Positions 1-10,400 of a stretch of DNA of 64,000 bases are shown in pieces. Position 1 is the stretch's first letter; each line of letters opens with the position of its first letter. The position numbers and the translations under genes are program-made. The notes beneath the pieces were generated by a model, which did not search any database, had not been told where the DNA came from, and saw only the letters and a program-made list of their open reading frames with translations. The stretch is taken from the NCBI GenBank assembly GCA_030490835.1, contig CM059972.1, positions 35,443,452 to 35,507,451 of the forward strand, given 5' to 3'. Source of the stretch: Annona cherimola. Its lineage: Eukaryota > Streptophyta > Magnoliopsida > Magnoliales > Annonaceae.

Positions 1-28
1 AATTGCAAATAATGAAAAAATGGACCCC

Positions 29-36
29 TATAAATA
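29..36 (+). promoter_or_regulatory. TATA-like box of the E4 LTR
   Basis: TATAAATA lies upstream of a stretch that ends at a good 5' splice-like site (GGTAAGTGA, about 185). The equivalent places in the related LTRs also hold a TATA (E7 34115-34122, E6 8095-8104, E1 about 17011-17019 and 27093-27101 on the minus strand). This suggests the LTR transcription start is just downstream. Inferred by position only. Confidence 0.4.
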
Positions 37-630
37 TTGGAGCAGCCCAAGAACGAAATTCACAGCCATCCCAGCTCAAAAATCACTTGAGCAACTTCAT
101 TTCCCATCCCCACACGTTTTAGCCTTGACGAATAGAAGGTTGGAGAGAGAAAGTGCGAGAAAAAGAGGCGTATCTTCACTTCGGGTAAGTGATTTCTACC
201 CAAATTTATTTTGGATGTTAAGTAAGGTAAAACCATGCTTAGATAATGCTCAAGCATGAGAAAATAAGTATAGATATAGTTTAAATGGAATTATGCCAAA
301 ACATCCCAAATTTGGAGTGAAGATAGGGTATTTGGGAAGATAGCCTATGATATGTGAAAATAATGCTCCAAAATTGATAAATGATAATTTGGGATGTATT
401 ATTATGATAAATATGATGTTGGCATAATGATATATTAATTTCATGATTTTTGGAATTAAGAATTATGCTTAACTGAATTTATGTTGATTTTTAGTATATG
501 GAGAAAATGATTTTTTTTGGCCAAGTAAATGATGATAAATTCAAAATATATGAAATGTCCAATGATATACTAGGCATAAGGTATGTCATGGTATTTTTTA
601 TTTTTGAAAAAAATGTCAATTTTTGAAACC

Positions 631-724
631 CATGAACAGTAACCACGTTGCTGTGAACAGTAACCACGGTAGAACAGTAATCTGCTACAGTAATAGGCTA
701 CAGTGATATGCTACAGTAACAGCG
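631..724 (+). repeat. Short degenerate tandem repeat, (t)gaacagtaa / gctacagtaa units
   Basis: Roughly 10-20 bp units built around ACAGTAA recur about eight times. E9 has a related but shorter array at about 51535-51635, so it is a property of the family B LTR rather than a local expansion. Confidence 0.75.
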
Positions 725-986
725 TGATTTTTGGAGAAAATTTTAGATTTATTTTTATATTTTATGAGGATAAATGGATTGAATTTTTTTAAGGATTTAT
801 GGAAAAAAATCCATATAAGAAAATGATGATCACGCATTTTTAAGGATAACCTCTATAAAAAATTTATGGTGGAAAATAAGGTCATAAATAAATATAAAAT
901 ATGCATGATAAAGTATGTATATCCTTTTCACTTGTATAGGAAAAGGAAAGGAAAGGATAAAGGAGTCGGATTAAAGCAAAGCAAAG

Positions 987-2364
987 GTAAGCAAGCAAAC
1001 TTTTGAAAATGATTTTTATATTGTGCAACTATGGAATATGTCAAATTTGCTTTATTATAAGCAAATTCATATGGAAGTAAGAAGAAATGTTGAAGTATGT
1101 GGGAATTGCTTTATCATAAGCAAATCCTTATAAATGAAGAGAAAGATGGAAATGGTTGCATTATAATGGAAAAGGAAAAGTTTTGATTTCCAAAATAGTA
1201 TTTTGTTTTATCGAATGAATTTAAAATGATTTATTAAAATGTTTTGAAACGAATTTAAGGAAGGCCAACCAATAACCGATTTAAATGAAGATTTCTTTTA
1301 AATGACCAAAGGATCATACAAGCGTATCTTCGTATAGAAGAAACTTAAGTGTTATGTGGACAAAGAATATGATATATATATATATAAAATGAATTATGCA
1401 TTAGTATATCCTTTGTTTATGAAAAATCTAGAAACGAGAAGAAAAATGTTTCCAAAGTCTTTGGTTTCCAAATATTAAAATGTTTTTCAAAATTGTTTTA
1501 CCGATCAAAAATGATTTATAAACATTTTTTAGCAATGTTTCAAATTTATTATTTCTCAAATATTTCAAATGTTTTAAGAATATGCCATTTAAATGTTTTT
1601 AAAATTATTTAAGGTTGGTCATCCTTACAAAATATTTTTATTAACTTGTTAACTCAGGCTATGCCGAGTTATCAAGTTAGAGATAGAAAAGGGAGTACAG
1701 GCCGAGGTCTGTACTATTTTGAAATGACATGCTAGCATCAAGTTTAAAAAGGAAAAGTCACAGACTAGGGTCTGTGGAGTTTTATAAAAAGCATGCTAGC
1801 ATATGAATATGGAGAAAGGAATGTGCACATGAGTTATGTACTAGGTCTACTGTAGAGGATATGCAGACCGGACGCGGTTGCAAGATGGGCCCCCTCTACA
1901 TAGGCCAAGTCGCTTTAAAAGGCGAAATGCCGGCGGCGCCCTCCCTGAAATGGGAGAAGAACACGGATAACTGCCAGGCTCGCGAGTTATCAATAGAGAT
2001 GGTTTCTCTCCTAAGGAGAAAAGGGTGATCACTTGGTAAGTGTCACCTACCAGACGGACAGAAACGATATGCATGATGCATATGCTTGTTTTACAAAGGT
2101 TTTATGAAAAATGTTTTAAGGACATGAGAATGTCCTTGGAGAAAGAAAGTTTTATGAAAAACGTTTTATGTTCGTGAAAAAAAAAAGTTTACATGTTAAG
2201 TTTGCAAGCATATGTTTTACGAAAGGTTTTATGAAAAGGTTTCCACTGGTTGATAGTAGATCACTTGATAAGTGTCTACTATTGAACAAGAGAAATGCAT
2301 TTAAATGAAAAAAAAAACGCTTGCTTACTGAGTTTCGACTCACGTTTTGCTTTTCAAACCATAG
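987..2364 (+). other. Intron-like segment inside the E4 LTR
   Basis: The left border is AAAG/GTAAGCAAGC (GT at 987-988). The right border is a pyrimidine-containing tract followed by CCATAG/ACAGGT (AG at 2363-2364). The same two borders occur in E9 (51930-53253), E6 (58931-61209), E7 (35842-48291 with E2 inserted inside), and on the minus strand in both E1 LTRs (13469-11459 and 25252-23315). A short purine-rich stretch follows the acceptor and ends at another donor-like site, GGTATGA (GT at 2404-2405). Splicing is inferred; no transcript was seen. Confidence 0.4.
1838..1990 (+). other. GC-rich conserved island with pairable stems (E4 copy)
   Basis: This GC-rich block sits in very AT-rich DNA and is recognisable in all six giant-LTR copies. 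Seen directly: GTAGAGG (1852-1858) can pair with CCTCTAC (1893-1899), and CTCCC-TGAAAT-GGGAG forms a hairpin at 1941-1956. Homologues are at 52690-52855 (E9), 60030-60195 (E6), 37090-37274 (E7), and minus-strand 12085-12260 and 23935-24110 (E1). Function is unknown. A packaging, dimerisation or leader RNA structure is one possibility. Confidence 0.6.
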
Positions 2365-2643
2365 ACAGGTACAGCACAGGCCAAGAAGAAAAGGAAAAAG
2401 AAGGTATGAAGAAAATTTTATGATATGCTGATCCATATATGGTATGACATGAACATATGATAAGAAGTTTTCAAATTATGTATGTATAAAATGTTCAGGT
2501 TAAAATAACCTGTATTGTACAAAAACAAGTATGAATGTTATCAATGATAATTGAGATTTGATGATAAGTATGTGTCTTTATGTGATGAAAGAAAAAGAAA
2601 AAAACAAATTTTTGACGAGATCGAATTCAGTACCCGCCGCGTG

Positions 2644-2663
2644 ATCAGGGCAACAATCCTGAT
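2644..2663 (+). other. Terminal LTR hairpin, loop GCAACAAT (E4 copy)
   Basis: The stem is ATCAGG (2644-2649) / CCTGAT (2658-2663) around the loop GCAACAAT. It lies about 65 bp before the LTR end and follows CCGCCG. The loop is invariant in all six copies in the window while the stem bases change in pairs in two other elements (see findings). Confidence 0.65.
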
Positions 2664-2728
2664 TCACACTTACCAATCGACAAGATCCCGGAGTAAGGCC
2701 AGTGGACGCCTCGGTTCGGGGCGCCACA

Positions 2729-3463
2729 TAACTGTTAACTTGCTCAACTGTAACCACCTCTATCTCTTCATCGACTTCATCTTCACTTTCCTTGATTTCC
2801 ACTGGTTCAGCCACTTGTTGAAGCACATTTTGAAGCGCAGGCTGCTCCATCACATTGACTGATAAGTCTTCATTAATGCTTGGCGACTTCATTATCCTGC
2901 TTCTTCATTTGAATTATCTTCAATATAACTAGAAGACACCTCTTGATGCTTATTTTTTATTGCAGTAGCTAATTGCTCTACCTATTTCTGCATATTCTCA
3001 TTAAATTCCATCTAACTCTACATGAATTGCATGAATATATCCTCAATGATTACTTGTTTTTAGGTGGTGATGGCTTCTCTACTTGATGTGCTAGAAAATC
3101 AGTTGGCATCATATACTCGGGTTGTTATGGGTCTCCATGACTGCCCCATGTAACAGTTGGATATTCAGAATAACTCAAATTAGTGGAGCACGTAGATGGA
3201 TCATTCGGAGCATAATTGAAGTTATCCATGTAACCAATTGATGATTAGTAATACATGCATTGATTTGACAAATGACCCTTGCCTCCGCACAAATCACAGC
3301 TAATTGCATGAAAATTAGTCATCCTCTATAATTGATTATCAAAATTTGCAACTAGAGTAGGCGGTGCCCATGTATCGTCAAACTCATGGATACCTGATGT
3401 GCTTGGTATTGAAAATTCTGCATTTAGTGATTGGAAAGCACTTGGAGCCATAGAGTTATGCAT
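2729..3463 (-). pseudogene. E5: gypsy (Athila-like) gag fragment with zinc knuckle
   Basis: Read on the minus strand from an ATG at 3463, a broken frame runs leftwards to the E4 insertion. About 70 codons in it shows the CCHC knuckle CDLCGGKGHLSNQC. A segment resembling the P-N-Y/SYSEYP...W pattern of plant Athila/Tat gag follows, then QVEQLATAI, like the 'QVGQLA' motif after the knuckle in such gags. An acidic tail (EIKESEDEVDEEIEVV) reaches the junction. Several in-frame stops and at least one frameshift make it non-coding. The amino-terminal capsid part is much shorter than usual, so an internal deletion is likely. Family call is from motif memory; Athila-like is moderate, gypsy gag is good. 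Confidence 0.65.
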
Positions 3464-3576
3464 GAATAAGGACCCTAAAACAAAATTTATATCAAAAGCG
3501 AAGAAAACAAAATACTATATAAAATATATATACACAAATTCGGAAAATGACAAATGAAACAATCGATATGCTACGT

Positions 3577-3611
3577 TTAGCCTCGCGTCCTCGGCAACAG
3601 CACCAAAAACT
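3577..3611 (-). promoter_or_regulatory. E5 primer-binding-site region
   Basis: Directly inside the LTR end, the minus strand reads AGTTTTTGGTGCTGTTGCCG, a variant of the TTTTTGGCGCCGTTGCCGGGGA start typical of Athila-type gypsy internal regions. This fixes the orientation (internal DNA to the left) and the inner LTR boundary at 3612. Confidence 0.65.
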
Positions 3612-4979
3612 TGATGAGCTACGTATGTCTAATTAAATGCTCATTTTAACGCACGTATATGTGCCGATCAAGTAATAAAGTGTGAATAGAGTGTCGATCC
3701 CATGAAGTGGGAGAGTTAAAAAATAACACAATCAAACATTTCACTTGCCAATTACAAAGTATTCATTGAATGAAATTTTTATTAATGGTAAAGTAAATTA
3801 ACTAAATTGACTAAATTGACCAATGATAGGGGTACAACCAATGGAGATTTTCAAGGAGATGAATAGATAGATGAGAGTTATGAATCCCTTGACTCAAGAC
3901 TATGCTAAATTGGTTCCTTATTAATTAGTTGTGTAGAGAATTATTGATGTAGGTTCATTTATATTGATATATGTCTTCCAACACATATAAAGCTTACTAT
4001 GTTTTAGTCAGTTGCTATGTTCCCATGCAACGAAGTAAAACAAGGTTGATTTCCACATAACCTAAGCGTGATCACACAAGGTTAGGTATATTCCTACCTA
4101 TATTAATATCCAAACACCACAAGCAACTGGAAACTTATTCTTTACATATGGATCTCATCTAAACCTCACTTTTTCAATTGTAGATCTAGATATTCATTCA
4201 ATCTACAAGATGATAAAGCTTGTAGAAGCATTAAGCATGATATGTAAAGGTAATCCCACACAACACAAGTTACAACACCATGAAATTGTCATTCAAGCAT
4301 AAGAAACCAAGTTCCACATAATCTAGAGCTCAAGTTCATCATAATCTCCCCATCACAAGTTTTAGCTCATGAACATAATGAATAATCCTATCATAACCAT
4401 GTTCATATACATCCCGAGAGAAGAGAATGCTAAAGATAAAAGAATGGAGAGAAAGGGAAGATAAAACTCAATTGGATTCATCCTCCAAGTTGATCTCCAT
4501 CTTCATCTCCACCTCTAGCCTTGAAAATCCTCTTTTTGTCCTCTACTCCTCTCCACTTCGTGCCCCTCTTCTTTTGTTCTTGAAACCCTAAAAGATGAAT
4601 TTATACCCTAAGAATTTGAAGCAGGACATGTGCAAAAATTCATATGCGCTAGAGCACCAACTTTCTCGCGTACAATGCAACTCTTTTTCAATCACGTTCG
4701 CATGAAGTCTATGAGTTAGCCACCATCTTTCCCTATAACAAAAGACACAAAACAAGTAAATGCTATCCTATTTGATGCAAGGAAATTACTAACAAGTTAA
4801 AATGACATGATTTGTATTGAATTAAACTAAAAAATGCATGAAATCTACACATAAGGCATGAAAAGCAGAAATGGTGAAAACTAATGCAAAACCTATGCAA
4901 ATTTACATATTTCTCTTGAACTAGCATTCTAAATGAATGCAAAATGAGTGTTTATAACTCTATTTTCATAGAGTCATCA
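3612..4979 (-). mobile_element. E5: 5' LTR of the Athila-like gypsy element
   Basis: The LTR is bounded on the plus strand by TGATGAGCTACG (3612) and GAGTCATCA (4979), a TGATGA/TCATCA terminal inverted repeat, with the primer site immediately inside 3612. Length is 1368 bp. The other LTR and the rest of the element lie left of the window, beyond E4. No ORF is meaningful here. Confidence 0.7.
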
Positions 4980-6449
4980 GTCACCATTAAGATAAGGCAC
5001 TTTCAATGACCATCCCTCACAAAGTCTTTGAACTCACAAATCTAAATATGTCATTGAGTTTAGGAATTATGACTTATGACCTTTAGACTAGAAACCATTT
5101 TGAAAGGGTTTACGCATCTGTATCTAAAAGGTTTGAGAAAAATTGCAAATTTTTCATAACTTTTGCAAAATTTGCATCCATATTTACAACACTTGTTTGA
5201 AATTGTAAACATACTTATAAATCCTTTTTTGGAAAATGATGAAAATACCCCTATGAACAACAAATGAAAATATAAAAAATCCTTCAAAATATCAAAAAGA
5301 CTAATTTTGTAAAGAATATTTCTAACATTAAATAAATATAATGTGAGGAATCTATGCAAAAAATAAATTTTATTGGTAATTAAAGATTTTTTAAAAAAAA
5401 TTTATTCTTTGACCAACATTACTCGCATTAAATGGACCCATTTAAGGTGAGGAATATTTTAAAAAAATTTAAGTATTTTCTTGTATTTTTTCAATTTTTA
5501 TTCATATGGGTATTTTTGCCATTTCAAAAATGGTCAAAAAATTTATTAGTATAGATGCAATTTCAAGCAAACCTTATAAGTATGTATGTGTATTTTGTAA
5601 ATGTCATTGCATGCTTTAAAAAATCCATTAGTTTGGCAAATGGGCAACGTAGTCCCATTTTCATGGGAGTGTCCACCATAAGAAAATTAAAGATATTATT
5701 ACATGTAGGTTAGAATATTGTATGAAATTTATAAGAATGCCTTAGAGCTTAATTGCAATACCAGTTGAGATAATTATAATTACCCATAAAAATAAATACT
5801 CATAAAAAAATCTAGCTTAAGAAGTCCAGTGAGTAACCTTAAAAAAACACCCTAAAAAAATACTAGATCACTGATCCTTCAAGAAACAGTCATCATTAGT
5901 ACCATCCAACCAATAGTTTATAGTTGTAATAGATATAGTCACTCATTAATATGAATAATCCATCAAGTATGTATAAAAGTTTTTCTCTATGCAATCCTTT
6001 TTTCATCGAAAGAAACATGGTAGAGAAGCAAAATAGCAGCAGAAGAGCAGAATCAAGGATAAAAAATCAACTGCATAAAAATTTAATTCTCGTAAAACAT
6101 TTCCAATTCCCCGACAAGCTTAATTGGAATAACGATACCATACGGATACAAAATCTAGATACCATCTATTAACTTTCACTATGAATACAAATTTCATCCG
6201 AATGATATCCCACTAGCGAGGTAAGACCATCCATAGAATTCCATTATCATCGATGTAGACAAAAGAGAAAAGGGCAACCATGGACTTATTGTTTTTATAA
6301 TCCAAACTAAGCACATGTGACATAAGACCAAAAAATACAAAATCTGAGTCAAATGACAAAACAAACAAAAACAAGTTACACCTAACACTTCCTTCCAAAA
6401 TCAAAGGCGACGGCAGGAAATAAGTTCACAATTCTAAAACAGTAAAAGA
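4980..6449. other. Unassigned AT-rich DNA
   Basis: I recognise no gene, LTR end, RNA gene or tandem array in this 1.5 kb. The longest frames (5060-5359 minus, 5951-6172 plus, 6194-6404 minus) have AT-driven composition and no motif. It is either old transposon sequence too decayed to recognise or the original genomic target between E5 and E10. Confidence 0.5.
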
Positions 6450-6909
6450 TGATATTGTGAAATCAACTAATTAATTTGCTAATCAATGGCACATCCAATT
6501 TTGGTGATCAATAACCAAATTTAAGAATATCAAAGGTACTAATATTTTTGGTTTGATGCTTAAAGTTAAATTTTTAAAATTTAAGCAAAAACAATCCAAG
6601 TTGCATAGTTAAGTGGACCCTAGCAACGACTTGGATCAAGTCGATATCGAAGTCAACTCCAATGAACGACTTGAAGTGACATTTTGAGTCAAAGATTTTT
6701 CAACTAAAGATTGACAGCTGAAGTTGCACCCTAAGTCCACTCAAATTGTGACTTAGGTGAAGTCGCAACCAAAGATAACTTAAGTATGCGACTTGAGAAC
6801 CTATAAATAGCAAAATTTCTTTGACTCAAGTTGGAGAATTGAAGTCGCACCTATAGTTGACTTCACCTTATAACTTGGATGAAATCAGATGCAAAGTTGA
6901 CCCAAGCAT
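6450..6909 (+). mobile_element. E10: first part of a decayed copia 5' LTR (start approximate)
   Basis: The order of features matches the first 450 bp of the E2 LTR: a 'ttttggtgatcaataaccaaattt' equivalent of its early block, then a degenerate cluster of AAGTCG / AGTCGACT-like words (6610-6905). The LTR resumes after E6 at 61690. The 5' boundary is uncertain because the TGTTGGAAAT start is not preserved; about 6453 is a guess. Many AGTCGACT palindromes are degraded, consistent with E10 being the oldest copia in the nest. Confidence 0.55.
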
Positions 6910-8112
6910 TGTGATACCTAGACCCAAGTAGGACCCTTACATGTAAATTAGGCATATATATGTAGTTTATGTATGAGTCAAATGATGGATTGATTTTAAT
7001 GTTATTGATTAAGAAAGGTGATTAAAGTAATCACCATAGCTCAAGGTGGGTCAATGTGACTAAAGTGACCTAATGAGGGTTAAAAAATGTGAATATATTG
7101 TGGATAATCACTTCATATATTATGGTTTAATTAATGAAGATTATCTTGATAATTATGGATTTAAGGTGATAAATGTTAGAAAATTCATAACTTGTCGCCT
7201 ATAAAACGGAATGAGATGAAATTTGAAAGGTAAGCACATGAGTATGTGCCCAACCTTATGAATGGATTGGATTGTGAAAATTATGATGAGATTAGGGTGA
7301 TAATAATTTATTTTCATCCAAATTTAAAAGACAATTTCAAATGGACATAACTTATGCTAGAAAGGTCATGTTGGGATGAAATTTGCCATAAACGGTTAAA
7401 ACGATATGGTAAATCTTATGGATGGGTTTGATTAAGATAATTATCATGAAAAAATTCTCATTTACAAAAGGACAAAAGCGGTTGACTTTTGATCTTGAAA
7501 AGTGACATGTCATTAATGAACCGAAAGTGACAAGTGACACGTGTCAACGTAGGATTTGTCGAGCAAGATTTAAAGCCAACTCATTAAATGGGAAGTTGAC
7601 TTTTGAAAGGAACATGGAACACGTGTCATCGTAGGATCCATTTAAAATCAATGCAATTAATGCAAAAAACAATGATTTAATGAGGCAATTAAAGGGATAA
7701 GATGAGGTGGCATGAGGAGGAATTTTTAGGAGCATTTTGCATTTTCAAAAATTCAGAAAAATTCATGAATTATCTAAGGCATAAATGCATGGTTTAATGG
7801 CTATGCTAAGCATCCTTAAGAGGCTTGAGGTGGTGGCATGATATGGGACGTCCAAGGGGCATTTGGGTTGATTTTGTGATTTTTTTAAAAATGCTAAAAT
7901 CACATGCAATTAGTCTATATGACTAGGCATGTTAAATGGCATTAATATGGGATGGATTTTGATGGCATAAAATGACAAAAATCAAGCCACATGGGGACGT
8001 GAATGGACAAACAACAATATGAATGGATTTTGGGGCAATTAAGTGCCCCTGACCATAGTTAAATGATAACTAACCAAGGGTAAAATTTTAATAATATATA
8101 AAGGGATTTCTT
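6910..8112 (+). mobile_element. E6: first segment of a solo giant LTR (family C)
   Basis: It starts TGTGATACC at 6910, the counterpart of TGTGAAACC in E7, and follows the same order of weakly conserved blocks (for example 'gaaaattcataactt...cgcctataa...gatgaaatttgaaag' at about 7180-7235, compare 33320-33370). It is cut at 8112 by E3 and resumes at 57604, ending GGGGCGCCACA at 61689. Without E3 the LTR is about 5.28 kb. Flanking pentamers agcat (6905-6909) and gacat (61690-61694) agree at three of five bases. No primer site follows 61689, so it is a solo LTR. Confidence 0.7.
8095..8104 (+). promoter_or_regulatory. TATA-like box of the E6 LTR
   Basis: TATATAAAGG, positioned like TATAAATAA in E7 (34115). 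E3 integrated only 8 bp downstream, between this box and the presumed transcription start. Confidence 0.4.
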
Positions 8113-10017
8113 CATTGGTCCTGAGTTAATGGCAATTACCCAAGAGGGGAGGGGTGAATTGGGTATTTAAAAATTTTAAACTTAGGGTGTGTTTGGCAAT
8201 TTGCAAAAGTTGTCAAGTTAAAACTTTTCAATCTAAAACTTTTCACTCTCCATAACTATTTTTTTAATTATTTTTTTACACATCTTTCTATATAACAACC
8301 CTACTTTTCAATCATTTCTATACAACTACCAATACAACTAACCTATTTATTTTAAATTTATTCTCTTTACTCCTTATCATTACCCCTACAATATCACATC
8401 ATTTGACAACTTTTATTCTTCAAAAGTTTTCATCAAAAGTTTTATTCATTACCAAACACACCCTTAAATTAGAAAATTTACCCCGGTTTAATTTAATCCC
8501 ATTTAATGAGACAAATGGAAAGCAATAAGATAATGAAAGTGGAAATGAAAAATAATAGACAAGATTTATAGTGGTTCGGGCAACCTTCCCTACTCCACTC
8601 TTCCATGCTCACACCCCTTGTGACTTGGGTTCCACTATGTATTCCGCGAATACAATTAGAGGCTCCACTCTCTTCTAGATTCTAGCTCTAGGGGGCATAT
8701 ACAATACACAACACAAGTACGTGATGAGTGCCAACTCCAGTCACAACGCTACTTTGCTATCGCTTGGTTTGAAACACTAAAATCAAACCAAGCATCAAAA
8801 ACCAAATAGCAAATTGAAATGAAAGAAATCTACACTTTACAGATTTGTGTAGGCAAGTTTCAGCTCGAGGAAGAATTCGTAGAAGTGACAAATAGATTGG
8901 TGTTGTAGCAAACAGCAAATTTGAAGCTCGTTCTTCCTTCAAAAGTGTATAGATCACTCAAATGTAGAAGAAAGTGGTATATATATCTTAGTAGCTCTTC
9001 TTTCCTCTTTTTTTGCTCTATCTTGTTAGTTTCCACGTTCACTTGAGCATCTATATATAATGGAAGGAGATATTTGAACGTTAGAGAGTTGGTTGGTGCG
9101 TAATAAATGCGCCAACGTTCAAAAATTCGAACGTCGCGACCCAAGTCACAGGTGGAGTCGACTTTGGGTGCTACTTCGCCCAAGTAGCATGCTGGAGTTG
9201 ACTTCGGGTGCGACTTCGACTGTGAGCAGGCTGTTCAAGTTCTTCCTCATGTCGACTTGGCCTTGGACTTGACCCAAGTCGCATGTGGAGTCAACTTCGG
9301 TTGCGACTTGACCTTCTTAGCTTGCCAAGTGAACTTAAACTAATTTGAAATGATTTTACTTACTTGAACCTCTTTATATTAATTGTTCTAACAATATTTT
9401 CATTACTTGAAACTCAGTATATTCATCCTTGCTTTACGCTCCATGTCTTGAATCTTGAATCCTTGAGTCTTGGAGTGCATGAAAGAAGTCTAAATGTGTA
9501 ATCTTGATCCTCCATGATGAGTACATGCAACTTTGCTTGCTTTGGACTTGATTTGATCTTCATTTAGCCTAAGTCGAATGCTTGAGTCGACTTGATCTTC
9601 AACTTCACTCAAGTCTGGCATCGAGTCGACTTGGTCTGCGACTTAGCTCTTTAAGTTCTGCACTGTCAGTCTGAAGTCGAAGCTGGAGTCGACTTGTTCT
9701 GCAACTTCACCCAAGTCGCATGTGGAGTCAACTTCGTTTGCGACTTTGACAGCTCTCGGTCCCCAATTTCAATGCTAGACAAAAAATGACGCTTGAAGTC
9801 GCTGCTGGAGTCGACTTAGGTATCGACTTAGCCTAAGTCGATGCCTGAGTCGACTTGGGGATCGACTTGACATGCCATGCTTCATATTTTTCATTTTTAT
9901 ATCCTTAAACATTGCACAAAACATATTAGTAGTTAAAAATTGCTCAAATTGTGTTGTTAATCATCAAAACATGTATTTTGGGTACTTTGCTTTAGATTTC
10001 AAAAGTGATTTCCAACA
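8113..10017 (-). mobile_element. E3 3' LTR (contains a MITE)
   Basis: It is collinear with the E3 5' LTR. The boundary with internal DNA is TTCCAACA/ATCTCCCCC at 10017/10018. A 279-bp MITE plus its 3-bp duplication accounts for most of the 1905 versus 1577 bp length difference. The 5' LTR also lacks a stretch like 9190-9290, and carries its own tandem duplication at about 56291-56380. A minus-strand TATATATAG box is at 9051-9059. The part upstream of it (right of it on the plus strand) is rich in AGTCGACT words, as in all copia LTRs here. Confidence 0.85.
8185..8463. mobile_element. Tourist-like (PIF/Harbinger) MITE, 279 bp
   Basis: Terminal inverted repeats GGGTGTGTTTGGCAAT / ATTACCAAACACACCC (15 of 16 bases pair) are flanked by TTA on both sides (8182-8184 and 8464-8466). 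The homologous site in the E3 5' LTR (about 56093-56103) reads 'aaacttaaattag' with a single TTA and no insert, which proves an insertion. It has no ORF. A TTA duplication and a GGG-GTGTTTGG terminus are typical of Tourist elements mobilised by PIF/Harbinger transposase. Confidence 0.88.
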
Positions 10018-10032
10018 ATCTCCCCCTTTTTG
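10018..10032 (-). promoter_or_regulatory. E3 polypurine tract at the 3' LTR
   Basis: The minus strand reads CAAAAAGGGGGAGAT directly before the LTR start TGTTGGAAAT. It corresponds to the plus-strand-priming tract of E2 (44294-44306). Confidence 0.85.
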
Positions 10033-10400
10033 ATGATTGACAAAACCAATTTGAGTTTATACCTTTCGATATGCTATTTTTATTTTTGTTTTGATATTTT
10101 TAGGATGATTGAACTTAGTGAATATGTCATACATATTTCATTTTCAACATTTACATATATTATTTCCAAGAATCTCAAGTTGAATCTATCCAAAGCAATC
10201 CATTTCAAGTAATCAAAGCATAACACAAGTAATCAGAGCATAAAACAGAGCAAAACACAAGTAATCAAACTTTTCTTAAACAACCTTTTCATATATAATC
10301 AGAAAATGTTTCATACAAGTTTTAAAAACCTATATACAAGCTACCCAACTCAAAATCCTAAAAATCTAAACTAAAAACTCAATTGTTCTCCCCCCTTTTG
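10033..10400 (-). other. E3 non-coding 3' region with a second polypurine tract
   Basis: There is no coding capacity. It is homologous to the E2 stretch between its upstream tract (44055) and its 3' LTR. A second polypurine run (CAAAAGGGGGGAGAA, plus strand 10387-10400) lies just after the third-ORF stop, about 370 bp from the LTR. Duplicate polypurine tracts are a known Sirevirus trait. Confidence 0.65.

Larger units (their letters stand above)
1..2728 (+). mobile_element. E4: 3' part of a giant LTR (family B), truncated by the window edge
   Basis: This stretch matches the 3' part of E9 (about 50100-53689) in order and orientation. Shared pieces are a TATA-like start, an ACAGTAA-rich repeat, a GTAAGCAAGC splice-like site, a GC-rich island at about 1838-1990, an ACAGGT border and the terminal hairpin. 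It ends at the LTR terminus GGGGCGCCACA (2718-2728). The next bases are not a primer-binding site but an antisense gypsy gag, so the copy is a solo LTR or the 3' LTR of an element inserted into E5. The TSD would be taact (2729-2733); the left partner lies outside the window. No protein is encoded. The 103-codon plus-strand ORF across 2551-2862 only reads through the LTR end. Confidence 0.8.

Noticed and set aside
60..444. Small ORFs in the E4 leader region as a host gene
   Set aside because: No domain, no conservation with the E9 homologue, and they lie in an LTR leader with splice-like sites.
2551..2862. Plus-strand 103-codon ORF
   Set aside because: It crosses the E4 LTR end at 2728 into antisense gypsy gag; it is an accident of the junction.
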